This document shows positions 1 to 9,050 of a DNA stretch of 64,000 nucleotides, in pieces. Location: the NCBI GenBank assembly GCA_035555435.1, contig DATMGN010000031.1, positions 79,328 through 143,327 of the forward strand, read 5' to 3'. Positions within the stretch are counted from its first letter, which is position 1, and every line of letters begins with the position of its first letter. This stretch comes from 73-13 sp035555435. GTDB lineage: Bacteria > Actinomycetota > Actinomycetes > Actinomycetales > Microbacteriaceae. Position numbers and translations under genes: made by a program. Below the pieces are notes generated by a model. It was not told where the DNA came from. It ran no database searches and saw only the letters and a program-made list of their open reading frames with translations.

Positions 1-1169
1 TGTCGAGCGATGCGGAGGGCGTCAACTGGGGGCTCGCGTCCGACCAGGCCGCCTCGATCGCCGGCGCGGGCACGATCGTGACGCTCCCCGAGGAGCGCGA
101 GGCCTTCGAGCGGGCGCTCCAGATCGCGGAGCTGTGGCTCGAGGAGTCGACCGACTTCGCGCAGGGCGCGAGCACGCCGAAGATCCTGAGCCGACGCGAG
201 TGGGCGCTCGCGACGATCGGCGTGTGGACGCAGTTCGCGGAGCCCGTCGCCGGGTCGATCGCGAACGCGCTGACCTCGGCGCTCCAGGAGGCCGCGCCCG
301 AGGAGATCGAGGGGATGCTGCCGAGCGCCACCCGCATGGTGCGCAACGTCGGAGGCACGCTGTTCGCGATGCAGCTCGGCAACGTCGTGGGCCAGCTCGC
401 GGGCGAGGTGCTCTCCGGCGGCGACATCGGCATCCCGCTGCTCGACGACGGTCAGGCCGCCGTGCTCCCGCAAAATACGATCGACTTCGCACGCTCGCTC
501 GAGCTGCCCCTCGACCAGGTCGAGATCTGGGTCGGGGTGCGCGAGCTCGCCCACGCGAGGCTCTTCCGCCACGCGCGATGGCTGCGCCTCCAGCTGCTCA
601 CGGCGATCGGCGACTACTCGCGCGAGATCCGCATCGACACGGACCGGCTGCAGGATCTCGCGGGCGACTTCGACCCCGCGAACCCGGAGGCGCTGCGCGA
701 GGCGCTGCAGAACGGTGCGCTCATCCCGGCGCCGAGCGAGGGACAGCTGCAGGCGCGGACCCGGCTCGAGACGACGCTCGCGCTCGTCGAGGGCTGGGTC
801 GACGTGGTCACGGCGGAGGCGACGCGGCGGCTGCCGGTCGCCGACGCGGTCGCGGAGGCGATCCGCCGTCGCCGAGCCGCTGGCGGGCCCGCCGAGCGAG
901 CGTTGGGCCTCCTCGCGGGGCTCGAGCTTCGGCCGCGTCGCCTGCGCGAGGCGGCGTTCATGTGGCAGGCGATCACGGAGGCGGTCGGTGCGAGCGGGCG
1001 CGACGCGCTCTGGTCGCACCCCGACCTCGTGCCGACGGGCGAGGACATCGACGACCCGGCCGCGCTCGTCGCGCGGCTGACCGCCGGCACGCCGGAGCCC
1101 GACGCGGTCGACCGCGCGATCGAGGACCTGCTCGGCGATGCGGGTCCCGAGCGGCCGACCGAGGACTAG
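1..1169 (+). CDS. DUF2342-type zinc-dependent metalloprotease-like protein (5' end outside window)
   Basis: The reading frame is open from the first bases of the window (SSDAEGVNWGLASDQ precedes the GTG at 78), so the true start lies upstream and the entry is partial. The mostly helical protein matches the DUF2342 / F420-biosynthesis-associated family, annotated as putative zinc-dependent metalloproteases. The segment that would hold the metal motif, near 536-565, reads VRELAHARLF; there is no full HExxH, so peptidase activity is not proven. A positively charged helix and an acidic tail close the protein. It converges on the ThiF-like gene, with only 4 bp between the stops. The same neighbour order occurs at Rv3195-Rv3202c of Mycobacterium tuberculosis (known synteny). 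Family call is good; function is uncertain. Confidence 0.8.
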   Translation, partial: SSDAEGVNWGLASDQAASIAGAGTIVTLPEEREAFERALQIAELWLEESTDFAQGASTPKILSRREWALATIGVWTQFAEPVAGSIANALTSALQEAAPEEIEGMLPSATRMVRNVGGTLFAMQLGNVVGQLAGEVLSGGDIGIPLLDDGQAAVLPQNTIDFARSLELPLDQVEIWVGVRELAHARLFRHARWLRLQLLTAIGDYSREIRIDTDRLQDLAGDFDPANPEALREALQNGALIPAPSEGQLQARTRLETTLALVEGWVDVVTAEATRRLPVADAVAEAIRRRRAAGGPAERALGLLAGLELRPRRLREAAFMWQAITEAVGASGRDALWSHPDLVPTGEDIDDPAALVARLTAGTPEPDAVDRAIEDLLGDAGPERPTED

Positions 1170-1173
1170 TCGG

Positions 1174-1908
1174 TCAGCCCGCGAGCGGCAGCTGCAGGTC
1201 GAGCGCGCAGCCGCAGTCGGGGTGCGGGTCGATCATCCGGGCGCGTGGCCGGCCACCCCGCGCGAGCTCCGTCGCGAGTCGCGCGGCCGCGCACAGCGCC
1301 TCGGTCCACAGGATCGGGGCGAGGGCGGCGCCGGCCGGCTGCGCCAGGAGCTGCGCGGCGACCGCCGGCCAGGCGGGGTCGGTGTCGCAGCGCCGCAGGT
1401 CAGCGCAGCGCAGGCATCCCGTCGCGCCGGGGATGACGAGCGGCCCGATGTCGACCGCGTGGGTGCCGAAGACGACGGCGAAATGGGGCACGCCGTCGCG
1501 CACCCAGTCGCGATAGGCGCGCGGGGGCACCACGTGGTCCGCGACCACGACGCCGATCTCGGGGCGCCCGCGCGAGGCGCTCGTGACGAGCCCGAGCGTG
1601 CGCGCCGTGCGGGCGATGTCGTCCCGGGCGACGCTGCTGACGCGCAGGGCGATCCGCGCCGGCGCAATCGTGCTGCCGGCGAGCGCCGGTCGGATGCGCC
1701 GCAGGAAGGCCCGCGCCTCCTCCGCGGAGCACCCGCCGACCGCCGCGAGCCCCGCCTCCGGGATGCCCGCGCGGAGCGCCGCGAGCATGCGCTCCTCGTG
1801 CCGCTCGATCGGGTCGAAGACGACGAGCGCGGGGTCGCCGCCGACCTGGAGCGCGGTCGTGCTGCGCCAGACGACGGGGTGCACGGGATCGATGCGGATG
1901 AGCGCCAT
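1174..1908 (-). CDS. ThiF/E1-like C-terminal domain protein (Rv3196-like)
   Basis: This 244-residue protein resembles the cysteine-motif half of ThiF-like or TOMM cyclodehydratase-type proteins found beside the DUF2342 gene in actinobacteria. A CxxC lies near residues 165-168 (GCLRC), followed by DPAWP, and a CGC lies near 232-234; together these could bind a structural zinc. No complete ATP-binding Rossmann motif is visible, so it is probably not an adenylating enzyme on its own. The ATG at 1908 has GAGGA seven bases upstream, whereas the in-frame ATG at 1926 lacks a good ribosome site, so the shorter start is preferred. No leader peptide gene is visible nearby. Function unknown. Confidence 0.6.
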   Translation of the reverse strand: MALIRIDPVHPVVWRSTTALQVGGDPALVVFDPIERHEERMLAALRAGIPEAGLAAVGGCSAEEARAFLRRIRPALAGSTIAPARIALRVSSVARDDIARTARTLGLVTSASRGRPEIGVVVADHVVPPRAYRDWVRDGVPHFAVVFGTHAVDIGPLVIPGATGCLRCADLRRCDTDPAWPAVAAQLLAQPAGAALAPILWTEALCAAARLATELARGGRPRARMIDPHPDCGCALDLQLPLAG

Positions 1909-2045
1909 GGCGCGATCCTCGCGCATCCCCCGACCCCGCGTCGGGAGTTATCCACAGACCCTCGGGCGCGCTGATGCGATCGGGGGCGCGGCCGCTCCCG
2001 ATGCGGCAGCGCGGCGCGCCCTGACCCCGACTGGCGGTGTGTTCT

Positions 2046-2071
2046 GCGCAATGCGAGTCTCGCGATTGCGC
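2046..2071 (-). terminator. Hairpin after uvrD2, possible terminator
   Basis: GCGCAAT and ATTGCGC form a 7-bp stem whose interior (GCGAG/CTCGC) can extend the pairing. It lies 11 bp past the uvrD2 stop. No run of T follows, so termination is only suggested. Confidence 0.35.
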
Positions 2072-2082
2072 GCAAGGCACCG

Positions 2083-3753
2083 CTAGAGGGACAGTTCGGC
2101 GAGGAAGCGGCTGGGCGGGCGGCCCGCGGTGCGGGTGAGGCGCAGCCGACGTCGCGCGCGGGTGACGGCGACATACAGGAGGCGTCGCTCCTCGTCGATC
2201 TCGGACTCCTGCGTCGCGTAGACGATCGGCAGCAGCCCCTCGGACAGGCCGACGACGTGGACGGAGTCCCACTCGAGACCCTTGGCGGCGTGGATCGTCG
2301 AGATCGTGATGGCGCCCGTGACGGGCTCGTCACCGGTCGCCTGACGCTCGAGCAGATCGTCGACGAAGCGGGAGAACGTCATCGGCCCGGCATCGACGGC
2401 GAGCCGGTGCAGCGCGTCGAGCGCGGTCCAGCGCTCGAGCCCGGGACCGGGCAGGTCGGGCGCCATCGCGCTCCAGCCGAGGCCCGCAAGGACGCCGCGC
2501 GCCGTCACGGCGGCCGGCTCGCTCGGGGATGCGGCCCGCCGGGCGGCGACGAGGTGCACGATCGCCTCGCGCACGTGCGGCTGGTCGAAGAATCGCGCGT
2601 CGCCGCGGATACTCACGGGCAGTCGCGCCGCGCGCAGGGCCGCCTCGACGGCGGGGACCTGCGCCCCGAGCCGCACGAGCACGGCGATCCGCTGCGGCTC
2701 GATACCGTCGTCGACGTCCCCGCGGACGGCGTCGGCGACCGCGGCCGCCTCGGCGGCCTCGTCCGCGAGGACCGCGAGCTCGGGCGAGGCGGCGAGCGCG
2801 CCTTCGGCGCGGGCGACGAGCCGCAGGCCGCCGGGCCGCTCGGCGACGAGCCGGTTCGCGAGGTCGAGGACGGGCTGGGCGCTGCGGTGGCTGTGCTCGA
2901 GCCGCACGACTTCGGCACCGGGGAACTCCCGGGCGAAGCCGAGCAGGTACGCGGCGCTCGCGCCCGCGAACGAGTAGATCGTCTGGTTCGCGTCGCCGAC
3001 GACGCACAGGTCGCGGCGCTCGCCGAGCCACAGCCGCAGCAGCCGGTGCTGGATGGGCGAGACGTCCTGGTACTCGTCGACGACGAAGGTCCGGTAGCGC
3101 TCGCGCACCTCGCGCGCGATCATCGGCTCGGATGCGATCATCCCCGCGGTCGCGAGGAGCACGTCCTCGAGGTCCATCTGCCGCCGCTCGTCCTTGAGGT
3201 CCTCGTACGCGCGCTGCACCGCGGCGACCTGGCCGATCGTGACGCCCGCGACACTGCGGCCCGAGTCGGCCCACTGCTCGATCGACAGGTCGCTGACCTT
3301 GCGCCATTCGATCTCGGCGGCGAGGTCGCGCAGCGTCGCGGTGTCGACCCGCACCCCCGTCTCCTGCGCGGCGTCGGCGATGACCCGAGTCTTCGACTCG
3401 ACGATGCGCGGCGCTCCCCCGCCGACGACCTGCGGCCAGAAGTAGCTGAGCTGCGCGAGGGCCGCGGAGTGGAACGTGCGCGCCTGCACCTCACCCGCAC
3501 CGAGCGCCCGGAGTCGCTGGCGCAGCTCCCCCGCGGCGCGCGTCGTGAAGGTGAGCGCCATCGTGCGCGGCCCCGCGAAGCGGCCGGTCGCGATCCCGTA
3601 GGCGATCCGGTGAGTGATCGTGCGGGTCTTGCCGGTCCCGGCGCCGGCGAGGATGCACACGGGCCCGACGAGCGCTTCGGCGGCGACGCGCTGCTCGGGG
3701 TCGAGGGCGGCGAGGATCTCCTCCGCGGAGTGCAGCCCCCGCTCAGGCGTCAA
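2083..3753 (-). CDS. uvrD2: Superfamily 1 DNA helicase, UvrD2-like, short form
   Basis: An ATP-dependent 3'-5' DNA helicase likely to act in DNA repair. Motifs appear in order: the Q-motif region LDPEQR (residues 18-22), Walker A GAGTGKT (37-43), Walker B VVDEYQD followed by GDANQTIYSF, then TIHAAKGLEWD and LLYVAVTRAR near the C-terminus. At 556 residues it ends right after motif VI and lacks the HRDC and cysteine-containing tail of the roughly 700-residue mycobacterial UvrD2 (known family fact), so DNA binding or partner contacts may differ. Its start overlaps the end of nudC by 11 bp, implying co-transcription. Identification rests on the motifs and on synteny with nudC and adnAB. Confidence 0.85.
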   Translation of the reverse strand: MTPERGLHSAEEILAALDPEQRVAAEALVGPVCILAGAGTGKTRTITHRIAYGIATGRFAGPRTMALTFTTRAAGELRQRLRALGAGEVQARTFHSAALAQLSYFWPQVVGGGAPRIVESKTRVIADAAQETGVRVDTATLRDLAAEIEWRKVSDLSIEQWADSGRSVAGVTIGQVAAVQRAYEDLKDERRQMDLEDVLLATAGMIASEPMIAREVRERYRTFVVDEYQDVSPIQHRLLRLWLGERRDLCVVGDANQTIYSFAGASAAYLLGFAREFPGAEVVRLEHSHRSAQPVLDLANRLVAERPGGLRLVARAEGALAASPELAVLADEAAEAAAVADAVRGDVDDGIEPQRIAVLVRLGAQVPAVEAALRAARLPVSIRGDARFFDQPHVREAIVHLVAARRAASPSEPAAVTARGVLAGLGWSAMAPDLPGPGLERWTALDALHRLAVDAGPMTFSRFVDDLLERQATGDEPVTGAITISTIHAAKGLEWDSVHVVGLSEGLLPIVYATQESEIDEERRLLYVAVTRARRRLRLTRTAGRPPSRFLAELSL

Positions 3754-4669
3754 GCGGGCTCCCGTACCAGCGCTCGATGATCGCGCGCGCGATGGAGGTG
3801 CGCATCGGCAGGCGGACGTCGCCGAGCGAGGCCGCGAGCTCGTCCCTCGTGAACCAGCGCAGGTCGATGATCTCGACGCCGTCGGGACGGGGCGTCGGGT
3901 CCTCGCCGGGTGCGAGCCGCGCCGTGAACCCCACCATGAGCGAGGCGGGGAACGGCCATGGCTGGCTCCCGACGTAGACGGGGTCGACGACGCGCAGGCC
4001 AGACTCCTCCTCGATCTCCCGCACGACGGCGGCCTCGAGCGACTCGCCCGGGTCGACGAAGCCGGCGAGCAGCGAATACCGGTTCGACTCCCACATCGCG
4101 TTCGATCCGAGCAGGATGCGGTCGTGCTCGTCGATCACCGCGACGATGATCGCGGGGTCGGTGCGCGGGAAGACCTGGTCGCCCCCGACGGGGTCGCGGC
4201 GCACCCAGCCGCCGAGCTCGGTCACGGTCGCCTCGCCCGTCTTCGGGGAGAACGCGTGCGACTCGTGCCAGTTGAGGATCGCGAGCGCCTGGGTGAAGAG
4301 GCCCGCGTCGCGGGCGGCGAGCTGCTCGCCGACCTGTCGCAGGCCCACCCAGTCGGCCTCCGCGAGGTGCGCGGCGTCCTCGAGCTGCGCGGCGACGATC
4401 GCGGTGCCCGCGGGCGCGTCGGGCGCGTCCTCGAGGGTGCGACCGAGGTAGACGGAGACGGCGGGGCGGGTGAGTGCACCCGGCTCGAGGAACGACAGCC
4501 GGTCCGGCGCCGCGAGCAGCGCCTGGCCGGCGAGGATCGGAAGGATGCGGGTCGCAGGGTCGGCCCACAGCTCCTCGAGCAGTCCTTCGCGCTCGCGCGC
4601 GGCATGGTCGCGGTCGATGGCAGAACGCGAGAGCGGGAGTTCGGCGGGAGCGGGCTGTTCGTTCGACAT
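3743..4669 (-). CDS. nudC: NAD(H) diphosphatase / RNA deNADding Nudix hydrolase with degenerate zinc ribbon
   Basis: A Nudix hydrolase of the NudC type, which cleaves NADH to NMNH and AMP and can remove NAD caps from RNA. The Nudix box starts near residue 203 (GFVDPGES ... REIEEESG), and the NudC hallmark SQPWPFP follows at 235-241. The family's zinc ribbon normally precedes PRTDP. Here the expected first CxxC reads SPKT (141-144) and the later cysteine position reads D159, so no zinc site can form by cysteine. The N-terminal domain is otherwise of usual length (308 residues in all). Its 3' end overlaps uvrD2. No clear Shine-Dalgarno site or TANNNT box was found before the ATG. Confidence 0.88.
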   Translation of the reverse strand: MSNEQPAPAELPLSRSAIDRDHAAREREGLLEELWADPATRILPILAGQALLAAPDRLSFLEPGALTRPAVSVYLGRTLEDAPDAPAGTAIVAAQLEDAAHLAEADWVGLRQVGEQLAARDAGLFTQALAILNWHESHAFSPKTGEATVTELGGWVRRDPVGGDQVFPRTDPAIIVAVIDEHDRILLGSNAMWESNRYSLLAGFVDPGESLEAAVVREIEEESGLRVVDPVYVGSQPWPFPASLMVGFTARLAPGEDPTPRPDGVEIIDLRWFTRDELAASLGDVRLPMRTSIARAIIERWYGSPLDA

Positions 4670-4726
4670 TGGCTGGGACCCCCGGATCGGGCGGCGTGGC
4701 TGAGCAGGGGCGGCGCGGGTGCGACC

Positions 4727-4732
4727 TACCCT
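4727..4732 (+). promoter_or_regulatory. -10 box TACCCT, leaderless promoter
   Basis: TACCCT ends 6 nt before the ATG at 4739. No Shine-Dalgarno site is present, so the transcript probably starts at the start codon. Confidence 0.6.
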
Positions 4733-4738
4733 GTCGCC

Positions 4739-5722
4739 ATGGCTCGTTCAGCGTTCACTCTAGCCGCGCTCGCCTCCGCTGCGGTGCCCGGCCTCGAGGT
4801 GAGCCGCGCGCACGCGCTGCCCGACCCGGATTACGACGCCGCGGTGCTCGGCGGGGCGGACGGCCGCGAGTGGCTCATCCGCGTCCCGCGCACAAAGTCG
4901 GCAGACCGTCGTCTGCGCGCCGAGCTCGCCGCGCTGCGGGCGCTCACCCACGGCGCCCGCGCCCGACTCCCCTTCGCCGTCACGACGCTCGCGGGCGGGG
5001 AGAAGCTCGGCCACACCTTCGCCGCGGTGACGGAGCACTTCCCGGGCGTCGCGATCGCGACCTCGCAGATCCCAATCGAACCGGACGGACTCGGCTTCCG
5101 GATCGGGCTCGCGATCGGCGCGGTGCACATGCTGCCGCAGACGGTCGCGGCCGATGCGGGTCTGCCGATGAGCGGGCCGGCGGAGTCGCGGCGCGCGGCG
5201 ATCGGCGTCCTCGATCGGGCGAGCGCGACGGGCCTGCTCCCGATCGCGGTCGAGAGCCGCTGGCAGCACGCGATCGGCGACCCGGACCTCTGGCAGTTCC
5301 AGGCTCGTGTCGTCGGCGGCTTCGAGTCGTCGTCGTTCATCGCGAGCGGCGACGAGGTGGTCTCGGTGCAGGGCTGGCACGGACTCGCGGTGAGCGACCC
5401 GGCGAATGACCTGAAGTGGGCGATCCAGACGGAGCGCGTCGCGGACGCGGTCTTCGCGGGCTACTGGTCGGCGGCGGGCACGGCGGACCGGCGGCTGCGG
5501 CATCGCGCCGCGCTGCTGTCGGAGCTGGACCTGGGGCGCTGGCTGCTGCACGGGGTGGAGTCGAGCGACACGGAGATCGTCGACGACGCGGTCGAGATGC
5601 TCACGAACCTCGCGGAGCGGGTCAACGGCGACATGTCGGCCCGCATCGACAATCCGACCGCGCCGGTGCTGACGGTCACCGAGGTCGAGGACTTGCTCGA
5701 GCAGGCCCGCCAGGCGGTCTAG
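4739..5722 (+). CDS. Phosphotransferase / aminoglycoside-kinase-like protein
   Basis: This 327-residue protein has the layout of the small-molecule kinase family (APH / macrolide 2'-phosphotransferase fold). An N-lobe carries WLIRVPRT (possible ATP-lysine region), a middle section has IGAVHMLP, and the C-lobe has VQGWHGLAVSDPANDL. In classical APH enzymes the catalytic loop is HxDxxxxN and the metal loop is D; here the corresponding parts read VVSVQGWHGLAVSDP, so the catalytic aspartate of the first loop is not evident. It sits convergent to adnB and divergent from nudC, an arrangement seen in related actinobacteria. Substrate unknown; drug resistance should not be assumed. The start is set by a leaderless -10 box 6 nt upstream of the ATG. 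Confidence 0.65.
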   Translation: MARSAFTLAALASAAVPGLEVSRAHALPDPDYDAAVLGGADGREWLIRVPRTKSADRRLRAELAALRALTHGARARLPFAVTTLAGGEKLGHTFAAVTEHFPGVAIATSQIPIEPDGLGFRIGLAIGAVHMLPQTVAADAGLPMSGPAESRRAAIGVLDRASATGLLPIAVESRWQHAIGDPDLWQFQARVVGGFESSSFIASGDEVVSVQGWHGLAVSDPANDLKWAIQTERVADAVFAGYWSAAGTADRRLRHRAALLSELDLGRWLLHGVESSDTEIVDDAVEMLTNLAERVNGDMSARIDNPTAPVLTVTEVEDLLEQARQAV

Positions 5723-5810
5723 CGACCCGCTCGGGGGCGCTCAGTTCACCTGGGCGCGGTCAGCCCGCTCGGCTCAGGTTCGGGGTGCCCCCTCGGGCTC
5801 GTTCTGCCCC

Positions 5811-8800
5811 TCAGGTCCGTTCGGCTCGCTCGAGCGCCCGCTGCCATTCGAGCTCGAGCTCGGCGCGGGTGCGGGTGTGCGCCGGGATGTAGTTCCGCCG
5901 CTCGGGGTCGTCGATCGCGACGAAGACGGCGCGCGCGCCGATCCGCTTCAGGGGCGTGCCGGTCTGCTCCGACCACGCGATCCGGTAGAGGTCGAGCTGG
6001 TAGTCGAAGGCGGCGAGCTCCTCGGCCGACTCGGGGCGTCGCCCCGTCTTCCAGTCCACGATCTCGACTCGCCCGTCGAGCTCGAAGACGGCGTCGATCT
6101 TGCACGGCACGACCCGGCCGGCGAACGGGAGCTCGATCGCCCGCTCGACGTCGATGGGCCGTAGGCCCGCCCAGGGGGTCGCTAGGAAGTTCGCCTGGCA
6201 CCGCGCCAGCCGCTCGAGCGCTGCGGGGTCGAGGCCCGCGGTGCCGTCCTGCGCGTCGTCGTCCCACCGCACGCCGCTCAGGAGCGACTCGGGCATGCTC
6301 GTGCGGTACCGGTGCTCGACCCAGGCGTGGAAGACCGTGCCGATCCGGCTCTCGCGCCGCGGCTGCTCGGGCATGGGTCGGCGCAGCCGCTCGATGACGC
6401 CCGCCGCGTCGTCGATCCAATGCTTGAACCCGGACGCCGCGATGCGCCCCGGGACGATCACGTCGGCTGCGGCTGCGTCGGCCTGCTCGCCGAGCAGGAG
6501 TTCCAGGTCGCGCGCCCAGGCTGCCGTCGCGAGAAGGTCCGACAGCGCCGGCTCCCCCGACGCCACGAGGCTCCGGAAGGTCTCGACGGCGGCCGCGGCG
6601 AGCTCGACCCTGGGCCGCCTGGTGCCGAGCGGGTCGCGCGGCCACACCTGCTGCTCGGCCGCCGTGTCGCGCGGGTCGGTCTCGAAGCGCGACGCGTCGG
6701 GCAGGGGCTCGACCAGCAGTCCCGCGTCGGCGAGCTCCCGCAGGTAGCCGCTCGGCGGTCGGGGCGTCTTCTGTCCGCCCCACCAGGAGCCGCTCAGCAG
6801 CAGGTCTCGCTTCGTGCGGGTGATCGCGACGTACGCGAGCCGCCGGTACTCGGCTCGATGGTCGGCCTTGAGCGCCTCCTGGTAGTCGCCGAGCCGCCGC
6901 AGGTAGTCGACGCGGCTCTCGGAGCCCTCCCAGTCCAGGTGCGGAATGTGGCGGCGGTCGCCGCGCAGCTGGGACGGCAGCCGCCCGTAGCCGACCCAGC
7001 CGGTGCCGACCGCGGGCTCGTCGGGCATCTCGTCGTAGACGAGGCGCGGTAGCGCGACGAGGTCCCACTCGAGTCCCTTGGCGCCGTGGATCGTGATGAG
7101 TTGGACGACCCCGGGCTCGCGCGGCGCATCGTCGAGGGCCATCTCGCGGTCGTCCTCCTGCACCCGATCGATCCAGTCGAGGAGGGATCGGAGCGTCGCC
7201 TCATCGTCGACCCGCGTGAAGGCCTCGACCTGCTGCCGGAATGCCCGGAGGTTGGCTGCGGCGCCCCAGCGCGCGTCGTTCGCGCCGGCCTCGATGTCGA
7301 GCCTCAGGCTCTCTTCGACGTGCCGGACGAGTTCGGGCAGCGGTAGCCCGAGTCGGTGACGCAGTCGCCGCAGCTGCGCGCCGGCCGCCCGCAGGCGCTC
7401 GATCCCCGCCTCGGTGAAGTCGGCGAGCCTGCCATGTCCTCGCGGGGCGTCGACGAGGAAGTCGAGCGCCTCGACGATCGAGCTCGACTCGGAGGGGACC
7501 GCCGATGCGCGCAGCCGGGCGAGGAGCTCCTCGTCGAGTGGCTGCTGGGCGTGGTCGCGCGCGGCGAGCCACCGGGCGAGCCGCTCGAGCTCGGCGAGAT
7601 CGCGCAGCCCGATGCGCCAGCGTGCGCCGGCGAGCAGCCGGATGAGCTCGGAGCCCGCCTCGGGGTCGACGAGCAACCGCAGGCAGGCGACGAGGTCGGT
7701 GACCTCCGGCGTCGACAGCAGACCGCCGCCGCCGAGGATGTGGCTGCGCAGTCCCCGCTCGCGCAGCGCCCGCTGGAAGCGCACCATGTGCTTCCTGGCG
7801 CGGAAGATGATGGCGGCGGTCGGCTGCTCGGCCGCGCGCTCGTCGCCGAGCCGCTCGGCCATCCAGTCGGCGACGGCGACGGCCTCCTCGTCGACGGTCT
7901 CGGTGTAGCGCAGGTCGATCGCGCCGATGGGGGCATCGGGCTTGGGTTCGAGCTCGGGCACCGCGACGGGCGAGGACTCCCGCAGCGGGCGGGAGAGCTC
8001 GTTGGCCGCGTCGAGGACGCGCGCGGGATTGCGGCGCGAGACCGCGAGCACGTACGGCGGCGCCTCCGAGCCGAACGTCTCGCCGAACTCGGCGAGGTTC
8101 GCCGCGCTCGCCCCGCGCCAGCCGTAGATCGACTGGTTGGGGTCGCCGACCGCCATGACGTCCCCGCCGCGGAAGACGGTCGCGAGCAGCCGCGTCTGGA
8201 CGACCGAGGTGTCCTGGTACTCGTCCAGGATGACGTGACGGTGGCGCTCGCGCAGCTCGTCGACGACCTCGGGGCGAGCCCGGCAGATCTCGACGGCGGC
8301 GGCGACCTGGTCGCTGAACTCGATGAGCCCGCGGCGACGCTTCGCCGCGCGGTAGTGCTCGACGAGTGGGACGAGGATCTCGAGCGCCGAGACCGCCTCC
8401 ACGTGGCGGTCCACGTCGGCATACGCGCCGGTCCCGCCGGGCGGCAGAGCCGCGAGGACGCTCGTGAAGCGCGCCGCGGCGGCGACGACCTCCCCCGGGT
8501 CGGCGAGGTTGTCCGTGATCGCATTGCTCAGCTCGACGACCGTCAAGGCGATCTGTCCAGCGCGCCGTCGAAGCCGGATGAGCTCGGACCCGCCGTGCTC
8601 GGCGACGACCCGCCGCGCGAGGCGCCACGCCGCTGCATCCCCGATGACTTCGGCATCCGGCTCGCGCCCGATCGCGAGCGCGTGCTCGCGATAGAGGGCG
8701 GCGGCCCAGGCGTTGTAGGTCGAGACGACCGGGAGATCGACGTCGGCCATTGCACCCTCGAGCGTCGCCGCACCGCGGATGCGATCCGTGAATCGGCCCA

Positions 8801-9050
8801 TCCGTTCGGCGAGCTCGCCCGCCGCCTTCCGGGTGAACGTCAGGCCGAGGATCTCGCCCGCCGGCACGCCGCCCGCGACGAGCCAGGCGGCGCGCAGCGA
8901 CATCGTCTCGGTCTTGCCCGCCCCTGCCCCCGCGACGACCAGGGCCGGTCGGTCGGTCGGCGCCGTGATGATCGCGCGCTGCCGATCCCCCGGCACGTAG
9001 GCGAGGCCCAGGCGCTCGGCGAACTCCTCGATCGTGTGGTCGGCGCTCAT
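5811..9050 (-). CDS. adnB: AdnB-like ATP-dependent helicase-nuclease subunit
   Basis: The 1079-residue subunit is one half of the actinobacterial AdnAB motor-nuclease, which resects double-strand breaks (RecBCD/AddAB functional analogue). Walker A GAGAGKT is at residues 41-47, followed by TFTRKAAGEL, the Walker B region LDEYQDTS, GDPNQSIYGWRG, TIHGAKGLEWD and LAYVAITRTK. The C-terminal RecB-type nuclease shows HAWVEHRY, VDWKTGRR (the catalytic D and K) and YQLDLYRI. The ATG at 9050 overlaps the adnA stop as ATGA, so translation is coupled; the longer open frame upstream of it is antisense-type translation within adnA and is rejected. The motor motifs look intact, as expected of the leading motor. 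Confidence 0.9.
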   Translation of the reverse strand: MSADHTIEEFAERLGLAYVPGDRQRAIITAPTDRPALVVAGAGAGKTETMSLRAAWLVAGGVPAGEILGLTFTRKAAGELAERMGRFTDRIRGAATLEGAMADVDLPVVSTYNAWAAALYREHALAIGREPDAEVIGDAAAWRLARRVVAEHGGSELIRLRRRAGQIALTVVELSNAITDNLADPGEVVAAAARFTSVLAALPPGGTGAYADVDRHVEAVSALEILVPLVEHYRAAKRRRGLIEFSDQVAAAVEICRARPEVVDELRERHRHVILDEYQDTSVVQTRLLATVFRGGDVMAVGDPNQSIYGWRGASAANLAEFGETFGSEAPPYVLAVSRRNPARVLDAANELSRPLRESSPVAVPELEPKPDAPIGAIDLRYTETVDEEAVAVADWMAERLGDERAAEQPTAAIIFRARKHMVRFQRALRERGLRSHILGGGGLLSTPEVTDLVACLRLLVDPEAGSELIRLLAGARWRIGLRDLAELERLARWLAARDHAQQPLDEELLARLRASAVPSESSSIVEALDFLVDAPRGHGRLADFTEAGIERLRAAGAQLRRLRHRLGLPLPELVRHVEESLRLDIEAGANDARWGAAANLRAFRQQVEAFTRVDDEATLRSLLDWIDRVQEDDREMALDDAPREPGVVQLITIHGAKGLEWDLVALPRLVYDEMPDEPAVGTGWVGYGRLPSQLRGDRRHIPHLDWEGSESRVDYLRRLGDYQEALKADHRAEYRRLAYVAITRTKRDLLLSGSWWGGQKTPRPPSGYLRELADAGLLVEPLPDASRFETDPRDTAAEQQVWPRDPLGTRRPRVELAAAAVETFRSLVASGEPALSDLLATAAWARDLELLLGEQADAAAADVIVPGRIAASGFKHWIDDAAGVIERLRRPMPEQPRRESRIGTVFHAWVEHRYRTSMPESLLSGVRWDDDAQDGTAGLDPAALERLARCQANFLATPWAGLRPIDVERAIELPFAGRVVPCKIDAVFELDGRVEIVDWKTGRRPESAEELAAFDYQLDLYRIAWSEQTGTPLKRIGARAVFVAIDDPERRNYIPAHTRTRAELELEWQRALERAERT

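Noticed and set aside
221..240. A further 51-bp repeat near 226 (GTGGACGCAG)
   Set aside because: No matching right arm at the fixed distance; it is within the metalloprotease-like coding sequence.
4739..5722. Antibiotic-resistance kinase
   Set aside because: The catalytic HxDxxxxN loop is not visible and the gene is a syntenic chromosomal resident.
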